Program-made: the position numbers and the translations under genes
The notes under the pieces: generated by a model
Seen by the model: only the letters and a program-made list of their open reading frames with translations
What the model was told of the DNA's origin: nothing
Databases searched by the model: none
Assembly: GCA_023953615.1 (NCBI GenBank)
Contig: JAMLJH010000002.1
Span: 894,592-958,591, forward strand
DNA: 64,000 bases
Origin: Verrucomicrobiia bacterium
GTDB taxonomy: Bacteria; Verrucomicrobiota; Verrucomicrobiia; Limisphaerales; JADLHS01
Reading direction: 5' to 3'
Part shown: positions 56,348-64,000 of the stretch, in pieces
Numbering within the stretch: the first letter of the stretch is position 1
Layout: each line of letters begins with the position of its first letter

Positions 56348-57460
56348 ATGAGTTCTAAGCATTTCAAAATTGCCGCTCTGGCCGGAGACGGGATCGGACC
56401 GGAAGTGATGCGCGAAGCCATTAAGGTGCTCCGCGCGACGGAAAAGAAATTCGGTTTCACCTTGCAGATCACCGAAGCCGCGGTCGGTTGGACGGGCATT
56501 GACGCCGCCGGAAAAGCCCTGCCCGAGGCCACGCTGGCGTTGTGCCGAGAATCGGATGCCATTCTGTTTGGTTCGGTCGGCTTGCCGGATCGCGATCCCA
56601 CGCTGCCGAAGGAGGAGCGTCCCGAGCGCGCCGCACTGCTCCGGATTCGCAAGGAGTTCGGTTTGTTTGCCAACTTGCGTCCCGTGGCGTTGCCCCGAGC
56701 GCTGGCGGCCGCGTGTCCCTTGGCGGCCAATCGTCAGGGCGACGGCATCAATATCCTCGTGGTGCGCGAGTTGACCGGCGGCATGTATTTCGGCCAGCCG
56801 AAGCAGACTGAAACCCTCGCGGACGGGCATCGTCGCGCCGTGGACACGATGGTTTACACCACGCCGGAGATTGAGCGGATCGCGCATGTGGCCTTCCAGT
56901 CGGCCAGATTGCGCCGCCGAAAACTCACCAGCATTGACAAGGCGAACGTGTTGGAAAATGGCATTCTGTGGCGCGAAACCGTCACGCAAATCGGCAAGCA
57001 ATATCCGGACGTCACCCTGGAGCACATGTTTGTGGACAATGGCGCGATGCAACTGATTCTGCGGCCAACGCAGTTCGACGTGTTGCTCTGCGAAAACATG
57101 TTCGGAGACATTTTGAGCGACGAAGCGGCGGCGCTTGGCGGCTCGCTCGGCATGTTGCCCAGCGCCAGTCTGGGCGCGACGCGCGCCGGCAACACGTTTG
57201 GATTTTACGAACCGGCCGGCGGCACGGCCCCCGACATCGCCGGAAAGGACCTCGCCAATCCCATCGCGCAAATTCTGTCGGGCGCCCTGATGCTGCGTCA
57301 CAGCTTCGGTTTGAATGAAGCCGCGAGCGCGATTGAAGCGGCGGTCACCCAAGCCATCAACGCCGGCCATCGCACGGGAGATATTTTCAATCCAGATGAA
57401 GCCAACGCCCGGCGCGTCGGCACCGGTGCCATGGGGGAGGCGATTGTTTCTGCGCTGTGA
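56348..57460 (+). CDS. leuB: 3-isopropylmalate dehydrogenase LeuB
   Basis: 370 residues from the ATG at 56348, which gives MSSKHFKIAALAGDGIGPEV; an upstream ATG at 56309 is unlikely. Signatures are GSVGLPDRDP, RKEFGLFANLRPVAL, VVRELTGGMYFGQPKQTE, FVDNGAMQLILRPTQFDV, LCENMFGDILSDEAAALGGS and FYEPAGGTAPDIAGKDLANP. LeuB oxidatively decarboxylates 3-isopropylmalate in leucine synthesis using NAD. It is alone here, with no leuA, leuC or leuD in the window. Homologues with isocitrate or tartrate specificity are possible but the ELTGG motif fits LeuB. Confidence 0.95.
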   Translation: MSSKHFKIAALAGDGIGPEVMREAIKVLRATEKKFGFTLQITEAAVGWTGIDAAGKALPEATLALCRESDAILFGSVGLPDRDPTLPKEERPERAALLRIRKEFGLFANLRPVALPRALAAACPLAANRQGDGINILVVRELTGGMYFGQPKQTETLADGHRRAVDTMVYTTPEIERIAHVAFQSARLRRRKLTSIDKANVLENGILWRETVTQIGKQYPDVTLEHMFVDNGAMQLILRPTQFDVLLCENMFGDILSDEAAALGGSLGMLPSASLGATRAGNTFGFYEPAGGTAPDIAGKDLANPIAQILSGALMLRHSFGLNEAASAIEAAVTQAINAGHRTGDIFNPDEANARRVGTGAMGEAIVSAL

Positions 57461-57604
57461 CGTTCGAATCATGGGTGGCCGCCAACTTGGACTTGGCGCT
57501 GGTCGTCCATTTGAACCGGCGCGCGGGTAAACGTGGGCGGAAACCGGCGGTGAATTTACTTGGAAAAACGGCGGTGGGCGCACCAACCCGGTAATAACTC
57601 AAGC

Positions 57605-59107
57605 ATGGCTGAAAAATCCATTCTCATCATTGGTGCTGGCGTCGCCGGTCTGGCAACCGGTTGCTTTGGCCGGATGAACGGCTATCGCACGTTGCTGCTC
57701 GAACATCATTCCGAGGCGGGCGGCGTGGCCAAGGCTTGGAAACATCAGGATTACCTGATTGATGGCGGCGTGCATTATCTGATGGGGCATCGGCCCGGCT
57801 CGGCTTGTCATGAATTATATCGCGAACTGGGCATTTTGAACGGACGCTCATTTCCGGACCTGCTCAACTATTGCGATTTCGCTGATGAATCCACCGGGCA
57901 GCGGGTCAGCTTTACCTCCGACCTGGGCCGCCTCGCGCAGGACCTGAATCATCTCGCGCCCGAAGACGCGGCGGCGATTGCGGATTTCATCAAGGGCATT
58001 TGCGCGTTTCAGCAGGTTGACATCTTTGCATTGATGCAAACGCCCATTGAGCTGATGGGCTGGCGCGGCGCGATTCGACAAGCCTGGGGCTTGCGGCGCG
58101 TGTGGCGCTATCTGGGCGGCGCTTACAATTTGCCCAGCCGGGAGTTCTGCCAGCGCTTCAAGAACCTCACCCTGCGCCGCATCATGCAGCATCTGTTTTT
58201 GCCTGAAATGCCGATGTGGTTTGTGCTGCTGATTTTGTCATTGCTGGCCAACCGGCAGATGGGATTGCTCTCGCGCAGTTGTCATGATTTTGTCGCGAGT
58301 CTGCTGGAACGCTACGCGGGGCTGGGCGGCGAAATCCGTTACAACGCCACGGTGATGGAAATTCTTGTCGAAAATGATCGCGCCGTCGGCGTCCGTCTCG
58401 AAAACGGCACCACGTTACGCGCCGACGTGGTGGTTTCCGCCGGCGACGGTACGAACACCATCTTCAAACTGCTCGGCGGAAAATATGTCGGCGCGACAAT
58501 TCAAAAGCGTTACCGCCACTGGCCGCAGCTCAAACCCGTGGTCACGTTGAGTTTCGGATTGCGCCGGGATTTCACCGGCGAATCCCACCTGCGCTTTCTG
58601 TTGCTCAAGGACAATCTCACCATCGGTAATGAAACCATTGATGGTTTTCCCATCCGTATCTTCAACTACGGCGAAGGTTTCGCGCCGGCGGGGCGGACGG
58701 TGTTTCAGGTGTTGCTCATCACCGACTGGAATTTCTGGAACGACATGATCAACGACCGTCCGCGTTATCAGACGGAAAAAAAGCGCGTGGGCGACGAAAT
58801 CCTTGCCCGGCTCGAACCGCATTATCCCGGCATCATCTCGCAGGTGGAACTGGTGGACATGGCCACCCCGCACACCACCTGGCGGTTCACGCTGAACAAC
58901 GAAGGCGCGTTCATGGGGTGGTCGCCGACCCCGGTCGCGCTGCGTACTCCGTTCAAAAAAACGCTGCCGGGTCTGGCGAACTTTTACATGGCTGGTCAGT
59001 GGGTCATGCCCGGTGGCGGCATTCCGCCCTGTCTTTTCTCCGGTCGCCACGTCATTCAACTGCTGTGCCGCGCCGACGGCAAAAAGTTCATTACGTCCAC
59101 GGCGTGA
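57605..59107 (+). CDS. FAD-dependent phytoene desaturase-like oxidoreductase (CrtI/CrtO family)
   Basis: 500 residues from the ATG at 57605, which gives MAEKSILIIGAGVAGLATGC, a perfect dinucleotide-binding motif; the frame extends to 57560 without similarity. The end has the FAD-binding family signature FYMAGQWVMPGGGIPPCLFS. The family includes carotenoid desaturases, isomerases and related amine or retinol oxidoreductases. No other carotenoid genes are nearby, so the reaction is left open. It is 144 bp downstream of leuB and converges on a HEAT-repeat gene. Confidence 0.85.
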   Translation: MAEKSILIIGAGVAGLATGCFGRMNGYRTLLLEHHSEAGGVAKAWKHQDYLIDGGVHYLMGHRPGSACHELYRELGILNGRSFPDLLNYCDFADESTGQRVSFTSDLGRLAQDLNHLAPEDAAAIADFIKGICAFQQVDIFALMQTPIELMGWRGAIRQAWGLRRVWRYLGGAYNLPSREFCQRFKNLTLRRIMQHLFLPEMPMWFVLLILSLLANRQMGLLSRSCHDFVASLLERYAGLGGEIRYNATVMEILVENDRAVGVRLENGTTLRADVVVSAGDGTNTIFKLLGGKYVGATIQKRYRHWPQLKPVVTLSFGLRRDFTGESHLRFLLLKDNLTIGNETIDGFPIRIFNYGEGFAPAGRTVFQVLLITDWNFWNDMINDRPRYQTEKKRVGDEILARLEPHYPGIISQVELVDMATPHTTWRFTLNNEGAFMGWSPTPVALRTPFKKTLPGLANFYMAGQWVMPGGGIPPCLFSGRHVIQLLCRADGKKFITSTA

Positions 59108-59126
59108 TGAACGGAGGCGCGATTGT

Positions 59127-59164
59127 AAAAATAAAACCGCGCTTCCCTTGAACAGGAAGCGCGG
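59127..59164 (-). terminator. Terminator after the HEAT-repeat gene
   Basis: A 10-bp perfect stem (CCGCGCTTCC paired with GGAAGCGCGG, 8-base loop) followed on the minus strand by TTTTATTTTT lies 19 bp past the stop at 59183, between two converging genes. Confidence 0.85.
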
Positions 59165-59182
59165 GATCTTGCTGATTGAATT

Positions 59183-59752
59183 TTATTTCTGCTTGAGAAT
59201 CGCGAGCGCGTCCGCCGCGTCTTTTTGCACCGCCAGATCCGGGAAATTCATGAATGGTTCAATCGTCGGAACAAGGCTGCGATCCCCCAACACCGCGAGC
59301 GTGCGAATCGAATCCCGCATCACGTTTTTGTCGCTGTGCTTCAGCAACGGCGTGATTTCCGGAATCGCGCTCTGCGCCTTCAAGCCGCGCAACGCCTTCA
59401 AGCCATCAATGATTTCATACTTGTCGGTGCCCCTTAACAAAGCCGCGATGCTCTTGATCTCCGCCTCGGTGACATCGGCGTTGACCACGCCCAACACGCG
59501 CGCCGCTTTCCGCACGACCGCTTTGCGGTTGTCCGTCAGCAGCGGTTTGATGGCCGCCTGCGCCGTCTTGCTGGTGGGATAATTTTTCTCAATTTCGGCC
59601 AGTCCCCGGATCACCACTTTTTCCTTGGGCGAAGCCAGGTCCGCGATCAACTGAGCCTCGGTCTTGGGCGCGGCGGATACCGCGATGGAACTACACACCA
59701 GCGCCGCCAGGGTCAGCGCGCCGATGAAACTACGTTTGGTCATTCTTTTCAT
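59183..59752 (-). CDS. Exported HEAT-repeat protein
   Basis: 189 residues from the ATG at 59752 (MKRMTKRSFIGALTLAALVC), giving a signal peptide cleaved near SAAPKTEAQ; the frame is open to 60064 but overlaps the MDR gene on the other strand. The mature protein is all helical with several HEAT-type repeats (PKEKVVIRGLAEIEK, DNRKAVVRKAARVLGVV, TDKYEIIDGLKALRGLKAQ, SDKNVMRDSIRTLAVLGD, FPDLAVQKDAADALAILK). Such repeats serve protein-protein contact. No catalytic motif, no operon partner. Confidence 0.85.
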   Translation of the reverse strand: MKRMTKRSFIGALTLAALVCSSIAVSAAPKTEAQLIADLASPKEKVVIRGLAEIEKNYPTSKTAQAAIKPLLTDNRKAVVRKAARVLGVVNADVTEAEIKSIAALLRGTDKYEIIDGLKALRGLKAQSAIPEITPLLKHSDKNVMRDSIRTLAVLGDRSLVPTIEPFMNFPDLAVQKDAADALAILKQK

Positions 59753-59941
59753 AAGTCTTATTTCAGGATTATTCGATTCGGCGGTTGGGTTGGATCGTGG
59801 CGGCGTCCGGTCCGTCCCATCGCCTCCAACCTCCGCACGACCGTCGAGACTAATGGAGCATCCGACCTTGTCAACTGGGTTCGACAGCTTATGCTGACGC
59901 CGCGTCCGGACCGGGAATTTGCCGCGGCTCCGGACGCCGGT

Positions 59942-60985
59942 ATGAAAGCTTTGCAACTCACCGCGTTTGGCACGCCCGGCCAGTTTGAACTGCGCCAACT
60001 GACCGACCCGCTCCCTGGTCTCGGGGAAGTGGTGGTCGAGGTTTTTGCGTGTGGGCTTAACCATCTCGATCTCTGGCTGGAAGCGGACGGATTACCCGTG
60101 CGCGTGCCGCTGCCGCGAACGCCCGGTGGCGAAGTGGCGGGCCGCGTCAGCCGCGTCGGCGGCAACGTTGTTGGTTGGCAACCGGGTGATCGGGTCGCGG
60201 TTCAATCCAATCTCACTTGCGGCCAATGCGAGTTTTGCCGGCGCGGCGAAGCATCCGTCTGTCTCAAAAGCGAATTGCTCGGCGTGAATCGCGATGGTGG
60301 TTTCGCCGAGCAAGTCGTGGTGCCCGCGTCCGCTTTGGTGGCGTTGCCCGGGCGATTGGATTACGTCGCTTCCGCCGCGTTGACCCTGGCTGGTAGCACC
60401 GCCATGCACATGCTGACCGATCGCGCTCAAGTGCGCCCCGACGATTGGGTTCTCGTCATGGGCGGCGCGAGCGGGGTGGGATCGGCGGCGATTCAGATTG
60501 CGCGGCAGTTGGGCGCGCGCGTCATCAGCACTGGTTCGACTGAACCCAAACGGCAACTGGCCCAACAACTGGGTGCGGAGTTGGTCGTGGATACGACTGA
60601 TCCGAATTGGCCCATGGCCGTGCGGCAGCACACCAAACGGCGCGGGGTGGATCTGGTCATTGAACACGTTGGCGGTGAGGTGTTGGCGCGCTGCTTCGCG
60701 TGTCTGGCGCGCAACGGAACGATCGTTACGTGTGGCGCGACGGCGGGCCGCGAGGTCACGCTCAACCTCTGGCCGTTCTTCGTAAAGCAACAGCGGCTCA
60801 TCGGCAGTTACGGTCGAAATCGCGCCGATTTGCAGGCGACATTGGACTGGGCCGCCGCCGGCAAACTTAACCCCGTCATTGATTCCATCTTTCCGCTGAC
60901 GGACGGGGCTGCCGCTTTTGCCAAACTACGCTCGCGTCAGGTGCTCGGCAAGGTGCTGATCGAAGTGAAGCGCGCGGCGTCTTGA
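59942..60985 (+). CDS. Zinc-type medium-chain dehydrogenase/reductase
   Basis: 347 residues from the ATG at 59942 (MKALQLTAFGTPGQFELRQL). The GroES-like N-terminal domain has the structural zinc cysteines in LTCGQCEFCRRGEASVC and the family motif GGEVAGRVSRVGGNVVGWQ. The Rossmann domain has VLVMGGASGVGSAAIQIARQ (about 165-185). Members reduce quinones, alkenals or alcohols with NADPH. The catalytic-zinc Cys at the N-terminus (usually Cys-His) appears as FACGLNHLDLW, so the enzyme may act without the catalytic zinc, like quinone oxidoreductases. The start overlaps the opposite strand near the HEAT gene. Confidence 0.87.
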   Translation: MKALQLTAFGTPGQFELRQLTDPLPGLGEVVVEVFACGLNHLDLWLEADGLPVRVPLPRTPGGEVAGRVSRVGGNVVGWQPGDRVAVQSNLTCGQCEFCRRGEASVCLKSELLGVNRDGGFAEQVVVPASALVALPGRLDYVASAALTLAGSTAMHMLTDRAQVRPDDWVLVMGGASGVGSAAIQIARQLGARVISTGSTEPKRQLAQQLGAELVVDTTDPNWPMAVRQHTKRRGVDLVIEHVGGEVLARCFACLARNGTIVTCGATAGREVTLNLWPFFVKQQRLIGSYGRNRADLQATLDWAAAGKLNPVIDSIFPLTDGAAAFAKLRSRQVLGKVLIEVKRAAS

Positions 60986-61084
60986 CGCCAAAGCCGAACG
61001 CGCGGCGCCGTCCTGGTTTCCTGATGCGGACCGGGCTGAATACTGAACTTTTATGCCGCGAGGCGGTCGAAACGGAATTGATTT

Positions 61085-61888
61085 ATGAGTGAGTTGAAAG
61101 GGGTCTTGCCAAAAGAAATTTTCGCGCCGCTGGCCGCGCTGCTGCTGGCTTCGGCGGTTTGCGGCGTGTTCGTGGTGGTGCGGGTTCTCTTGACAGGCTG
61201 GATCAACTACCTGTTTTTAATCTGGAATTTATTCCTCGCCTGGTTGCCGCTGGTTTTTGCGGTGCTGGCGCAAAACCAATTTCGCAAGATGACGGCAACC
61301 GAAAAACCATCCATCCGCTTTTGGGCCTGGGCCGTGTTGTGGCTGCTCTTCCTGCCCAATGCGTCGTACATCTTCACGGACCTGGTGCATCTGCAAGACC
61401 GGCGGTTTTTTAATTTCTGGCTGGATTTAACCGTCATTCTATCGTGCGCGTTGACCGGATTGATCCTGGGATTCGTCGCGCTGTTCCTGATGCAATCCGT
61501 GGTTACGCGGCGCTACGGCAGTTGGATCGGCTGGGGCTTCGTGGCGATCAGCACCGGTTTGAGCAGCTTTGGGATTTATCTGGGGCGCTTCCTGCGTTTC
61601 AACAGTTGGGATGTCATTGCCAAACCGCATCGGCTCTATCACGGCATCAGCTCTTTTCCTTTGGGGCAACCGCAGCATCTGGCTTTCTTCGGATTGTTCG
61701 CGGTGTTTCTATTCCTCACCTACCTGATGCTCTACGCGCTGACGCGATTGCCATCTCCCCGGCAACCAGCCTCGATGAATGATGAATTGCTCGAACCGCC
61801 ACCCGACCACCGGCAAGCGCCAGAATCAAGTTCGGAAATGTCATCACCGGACGAGCGGAAGCACGAAGCCCGATCGAGAGAAATTTAA
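61085..61888 (+). CDS. DUF1361 family integral membrane protein
   Basis: 267 residues. About six membrane helices are seen (16-36, 38-60, 75-95, 105-135, 145-165, 195-220). The motifs LIWNLFLAWLPLVFAV, LPNASYIFTDLVHL and FGIYLGRFLRFNSWDV match DUF1361. The function is unknown. The C-terminal tail (about 225-267) is polar and cytoplasmic. Its last bases overlap the 3' end of the Sco/CusF gene by four (61885-61888) on the opposite strand. Confidence 0.85.
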   Translation: MSELKGVLPKEIFAPLAALLLASAVCGVFVVVRVLLTGWINYLFLIWNLFLAWLPLVFAVLAQNQFRKMTATEKPSIRFWAWAVLWLLFLPNASYIFTDLVHLQDRRFFNFWLDLTVILSCALTGLILGFVALFLMQSVVTRRYGSWIGWGFVAISTGLSSFGIYLGRFLRFNSWDVIAKPHRLYHGISSFPLGQPQHLAFFGLFAVFLFLTYLMLYALTRLPSPRQPASMNDELLEPPPDHRQAPESSSEMSSPDERKHEARSREI

Positions 61889-62775
61889 TTGGCCGCCGCT
61901 TGCTTGATGGCGTCCACCAACGCCTCGACCGTCCATTGATTGCCGTTGAATTGTTCCTGGATGCGGCCCTGCGTATCCAGCACCACGGTGCGCAGATTGT
62001 GTGAGATGCTTCCGCCTTCCTCCGGCGCCACGATCAAGTCCAGCTCGGGGCCGAACTTATTTAACACCTCGTGCGACGCGGTGGTGAAGAGCCAGCGGTC
62101 GGCATTCTCGTGCCGATAAAACTTGGCGTAATCCCGCAACACTTCCGGCTGGTCATGCTCCGGATCGAAGGAGATTGAAATGAATTGCCAGTTGGTGATG
62201 GCGGGGGCGCTGGTGAGCAGCAGCTCCCGGGCGGCGGCAAAATTATTGCCCATGCGCGGACAAAAATCCGGCAGTGGACAACGGGTGAAAATGAAGGTGA
62301 ACGCCACCGCGCGCCCTCGAAAATCCGAGAAATGCACCGTGCGACCGTCCTCAGCCACGAACCCGTAATCCGGAACGGCGTCACCCGGTTCGAGTTCCTT
62401 CACCAACTGAAAACCGGGCGGCATGTTCGTTACGACTGCGGACGTGGCGCTCCGGCCAATCCGTTTGAGGTTTTGAATCCAGTGCGTGTCCGCCGTCGCG
62501 ACCAATTGAAACGTGATCTCGTCGTCCCGCTGCAGTCCGGCCAGTTCGTTGGTGTCGCGCACGTTCAACTCCATCGTCATCGCGGGCATGTAATTGAGAA
62601 TCTCCTCATGCCGCACCACCAGCGTGTGTCCGCCTTCGGGCACGGAACGCACCACGCCCCGTCCGTCAAAGACTTGCTCTGTGGAGGACGCCGGGGCCTT
62701 GGTTTTATCCGACCGCTCGCATCCGGTTAGGAACATCAGCAACACCACGAGAAAGAGACCCAGCAAGTATTTCAT
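61885..62775 (-). CDS. CusF-like copper-binding domain fused to SCO1/SenC domain (lipoprotein)
   Basis: 296 residues with a lipobox FLTGC (C19). Residues 38-105 form a CusF-like copper site domain (NYMPAMTMEL, MPAMTM 63-68). Residues about 130-290 are a Sco1 domain with FIFTRCPLPDFCPRM (C166, C172; the five-residue spacer variant) and the distal histidine H259 in SISHNLRTVVLD. Sco proteins deliver copper to the CuA site of cytochrome oxidase or act as thiol reductases. It is last in the HMA-Sco-Sco operon; its start overlaps the previous stop by four bases (62772-62775). Confidence 0.9.
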   Translation of the reverse strand: MKYLLGLFLVVLLMFLTGCERSDKTKAPASSTEQVFDGRGVVRSVPEGGHTLVVRHEEILNYMPAMTMELNVRDTNELAGLQRDDEITFQLVATADTHWIQNLKRIGRSATSAVVTNMPPGFQLVKELEPGDAVPDYGFVAEDGRTVHFSDFRGRAVAFTFIFTRCPLPDFCPRMGNNFAAARELLLTSAPAITNWQFISISFDPEHDQPEVLRDYAKFYRHENADRWLFTTASHEVLNKFGPELDLIVAPEEGGSISHNLRTVVLDTQGRIQEQFNGNQWTVEALVDAIKQAAAN

Positions 62776-63452
62776 ATTTTTTCCGGTTCCGACCGTAACT
62801 CCTCAAGGAACGCCACAATGGCCGCCGGCGTTTCCGTGCGCATACCGTCGAAATAACGGCGCACCCGGCCCGTCCGATCCACCACCGCAATCCGATCCGT
62901 ATCCTCGAAACCGCCCGGCATCAGATTGGCCTGTGCCGCCGGTGCGCGCACCAGAAAGCTCGATTCAATCAGCGCATACAGGTCCGCTTTAAGCCCGGTC
63001 AACATTTGCCAGCGGTTCGGGTCCGTTCCAAACTTGGCCCCGAATTGCGCCAACGCTGATGGGGTGTCCGAAGCCGGATCCACGGTGAACGACAACAATT
63101 GCACGTCGGGTTGAGTTTCGGTGAGCCGTTGCACTTCGGCCATTTGATGATTCACCTGCAAACAGGAAATGGAGCAACTGGTGTGAATGAAGTTCACCAC
63201 CAATAGTTTCCCAGCCGCAATCTCGCTGGTGGTCACCAGCCCCAGTTGATTCGTCAGCGCGAAGGCCGCCAGTTGCCGTGATGGCAACGCATCCGTGGCT
63301 CGCGACTTCGAGGCCGACGGGGGCCAGAAGACAACCAACACCAGCACCACCGCCACCAACAGCGCGGCGAACCAATAGAAGAATTTGAGATCGCGTCCGC
63401 CCGCGGTGGCCAGGGGGCTGGCCGTCGTGGCCGCACTGCCGTTTTCGCTCAT
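62772..63452 (-). CDS. SCO1/SenC-like protein lacking the conserved copper-binding histidine
   Basis: 226 residues with one membrane anchor (about 24-43). The thioredoxin-like fold has the CxxxC pair C93 and C97 (FIHTSCSISCLQV). Where Sco proteins have a histidine before the VD.xG segment, this one reads GFEDTDRIAVVDRTG with D184 at the expected place. The lost ligand would weaken copper binding, so a thiol-disulfide role is more likely. It lies between the HMA protein gene (four-base overlap) and the CusF-Sco gene (four-base overlap), so all three are translationally coupled. Confidence 0.87.
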   Translation of the reverse strand: MSENGSAATTASPLATAGGRDLKFFYWFAALLVAVVLVLVVFWPPSASKSRATDALPSRQLAAFALTNQLGLVTTSEIAAGKLLVVNFIHTSCSISCLQVNHQMAEVQRLTETQPDVQLLSFTVDPASDTPSALAQFGAKFGTDPNRWQMLTGLKADLYALIESSFLVRAPAAQANLMPGGFEDTDRIAVVDRTGRVRRYFDGMRTETPAAIVAFLEELRSEPEKI

Positions 63453-63748
63453 GGCCGGGCGGGTTGCGCCGTGTAACCGGCCTTTTTGATCGTAGTCATC
63501 AGTTGCGCGGAACTGATGCGGTTCGTGTCGTAAGCGACCACGGCCAACCGGTTTGAAAAGGTGACTTGCGCCCGAATGACGCCGCGCGTTTCCTTCAGTT
63601 CAGCGGTGAGACCGTTCGCGCAACCTTCGCAGTGCATACCGGTAATCGTGAAGCGGTTCGTGAGGTTGGCGCTGCCAGTGTTTTTGTCACCCGCCGCCGC
63701 CAGCCACCCAACTCCGAGTAAAAGCGTAAGAATCAGTTTGGTTTTCAT
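63449..63748 (-). CDS. Exported heavy-metal-associated (HMA) domain protein
   Basis: 99 residues from the ATG at 63748 (MKTKLILTLLLGVGWLAAAG, a signal peptide); the open frame to 63817 adds only an unrelated extension. The HMA motif MHCEGC (38-43, C40 and C43) and the ferredoxin-like fold (FTITGMHCEGCANGLTAEL, VVAYDTNRISSAQLMTTIK) show a periplasmic copper chaperone-like protein. Its stop overlaps the start of the Sco-like gene (ATGA), so it probably hands copper to the Sco pair. It is the first gene of the operon. Confidence 0.92.
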   Translation of the reverse strand: MKTKLILTLLLGVGWLAAAGDKNTGSANLTNRFTITGMHCEGCANGLTAELKETRGVIRAQVTFSNRLAVVAYDTNRISSAQLMTTIKKAGYTAQPARP

Positions 63749-63841
63749 ACCCACCGCTTTGCATCTTGTCACAGAATGGAGCCGCCCGCCAATAACGATT
63801 CGCGGACGCGCGGCCACACCACGCAGACCGGAACGCCGCCG

Positions 63842-64000
63842 TTACCAACCCAGCACGTGCGCGAAGATCAGCGGCGCGACAATGGTTGCATCCGATTCGA
63901 TGATGAATTTGGGTGTCTTCACGCCGAGTTTGCCCCAGGTGATTTTTTCGTTCGGCACCGCGCCGGAATAGCTTCCGTAACTCGTGGTCGAATCGCTGAT
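63842..64000 (-). CDS. Deoxyhypusine synthase-like protein (partial, C-terminal 52 residues)
   Basis: The frame is open to the right edge and stops at 63842-63844. The visible end (SYGSYSGAVPNEKITWGKLG, then ESDATIVAPLIFAHVLGW) matches the C-terminus of the deoxyhypusine synthase family, in which bacterial members are homospermidine synthase-like or of unknown role. NAD-binding and active-site lysine regions lie outside the window. It is upstream of the copper operon on the same strand, 93 bp before it. Confidence 0.8.
   Translation of the reverse strand: MSDSTTSYGSYSGAVPNEKITWGKLGVKTPKFIIESDATIVAPLIFAHVLGW

Noticed and set aside
56336..57586. 416-residue minus-strand frame across leuB
   Set aside because: Antisense to leuB; Arg/Gly/His-rich shadow frame.

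Overview
The window looks like chromosomal DNA of a Verrucomicrobiota bacterium, probably of the Limisphaerales/Pedosphaera group (subdivision 3). That placement is inferred from gene content: three secreted pseudopilins with the FTLIELL N-terminus and a DG-H-E type C-terminal motif, very large secreted lamin-tail/CotH proteins, Tat-exported Gfo/Idh/MocA and sugar isomerase-like proteins, a sulfatase, a DUF1080 domain, and hairpin repeats of the GGCTAAAGCC / GCCTTCAGGC kind. I saw no rRNA, tRNA, CRISPR array, insertion sequence or prophage. Most starts lack a strong Shine-Dalgarno sequence.

Layout. 1-1813 (-): HAD phosphatase and the N-terminal part of glycerol-3-phosphate dehydrogenase (cut by the left edge). 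1900-4995 (-): pseudopilin followed by a secreted beta-sandwich protein. 5320-8269 (-): S41 protease, tsaD, YkgJ-type cysteine cluster protein. 8414-11459 (+): tandem pair of near-identical Tat-signal oxidoreductases with duplicated upstream regions. 11645-13604 (-): rpsP-khpA-trmD-rplS without rimM and with an HhH-extended L19. 14035-18104 (+): ribulokinase, zinc-lid adenylate kinase homologue, Na/Pi cotransporter. 18131-24677 (-): tetR plus a complete tripartite RND efflux operon with a candidate operator. 25352-28111 (+): CPA2-type antiporter and Rnk-like factor. 28133-28602 (-): frameshifted remnant of an MmeI-like restriction-methylation protein. 28699-30785 (-): RRM protein, infA, nitronate monooxygenase-like enzyme. 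30988-31481: hairpin repeat cluster. 31645-35397 (+): metY, metX and a divergent ClpX-like ATPase. 35430-48024 (-): a 12.6 kb tightly packed operon encoding a sulfatase, a basic-secretory-protein/DUF1080 fusion, a 2663-residue lamin-tail/CotH protein and a Tat-exported TIM-barrel isomerase homologue. 48127-53503 (-): two pseudopilins and a lectin/PA14-like secreted protein. 53662-55561 (+): LysR regulator and hemB. 55608-61888: FHA protein, leuB, CrtI-like oxidoreductase, HEAT-repeat protein, MDR dehydrogenase, DUF1361 membrane protein. 61885-63748 (-): copper-type HMA-Sco-Sco/CusF operon. 63842-64000 (-): C-terminus of a deoxyhypusine synthase-like protein.

The most distinctive parts are the 12.6 kb secreted operon, the common C-terminal module ending in F(F/Y)R(L/I) on three otherwise unrelated secreted proteins, the ClpX paralogue lacking the N-terminal zinc domain and the loops used for ssrA and ClpP contact, the L19-HhH fusion in an operon lacking rimM, and the mosaic tandem oxidoreductase pair. 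The core genes (translation, heme, leucine, methionine) are ordinary. All functions are assigned from sequence motifs recognised by eye; no database search was run.
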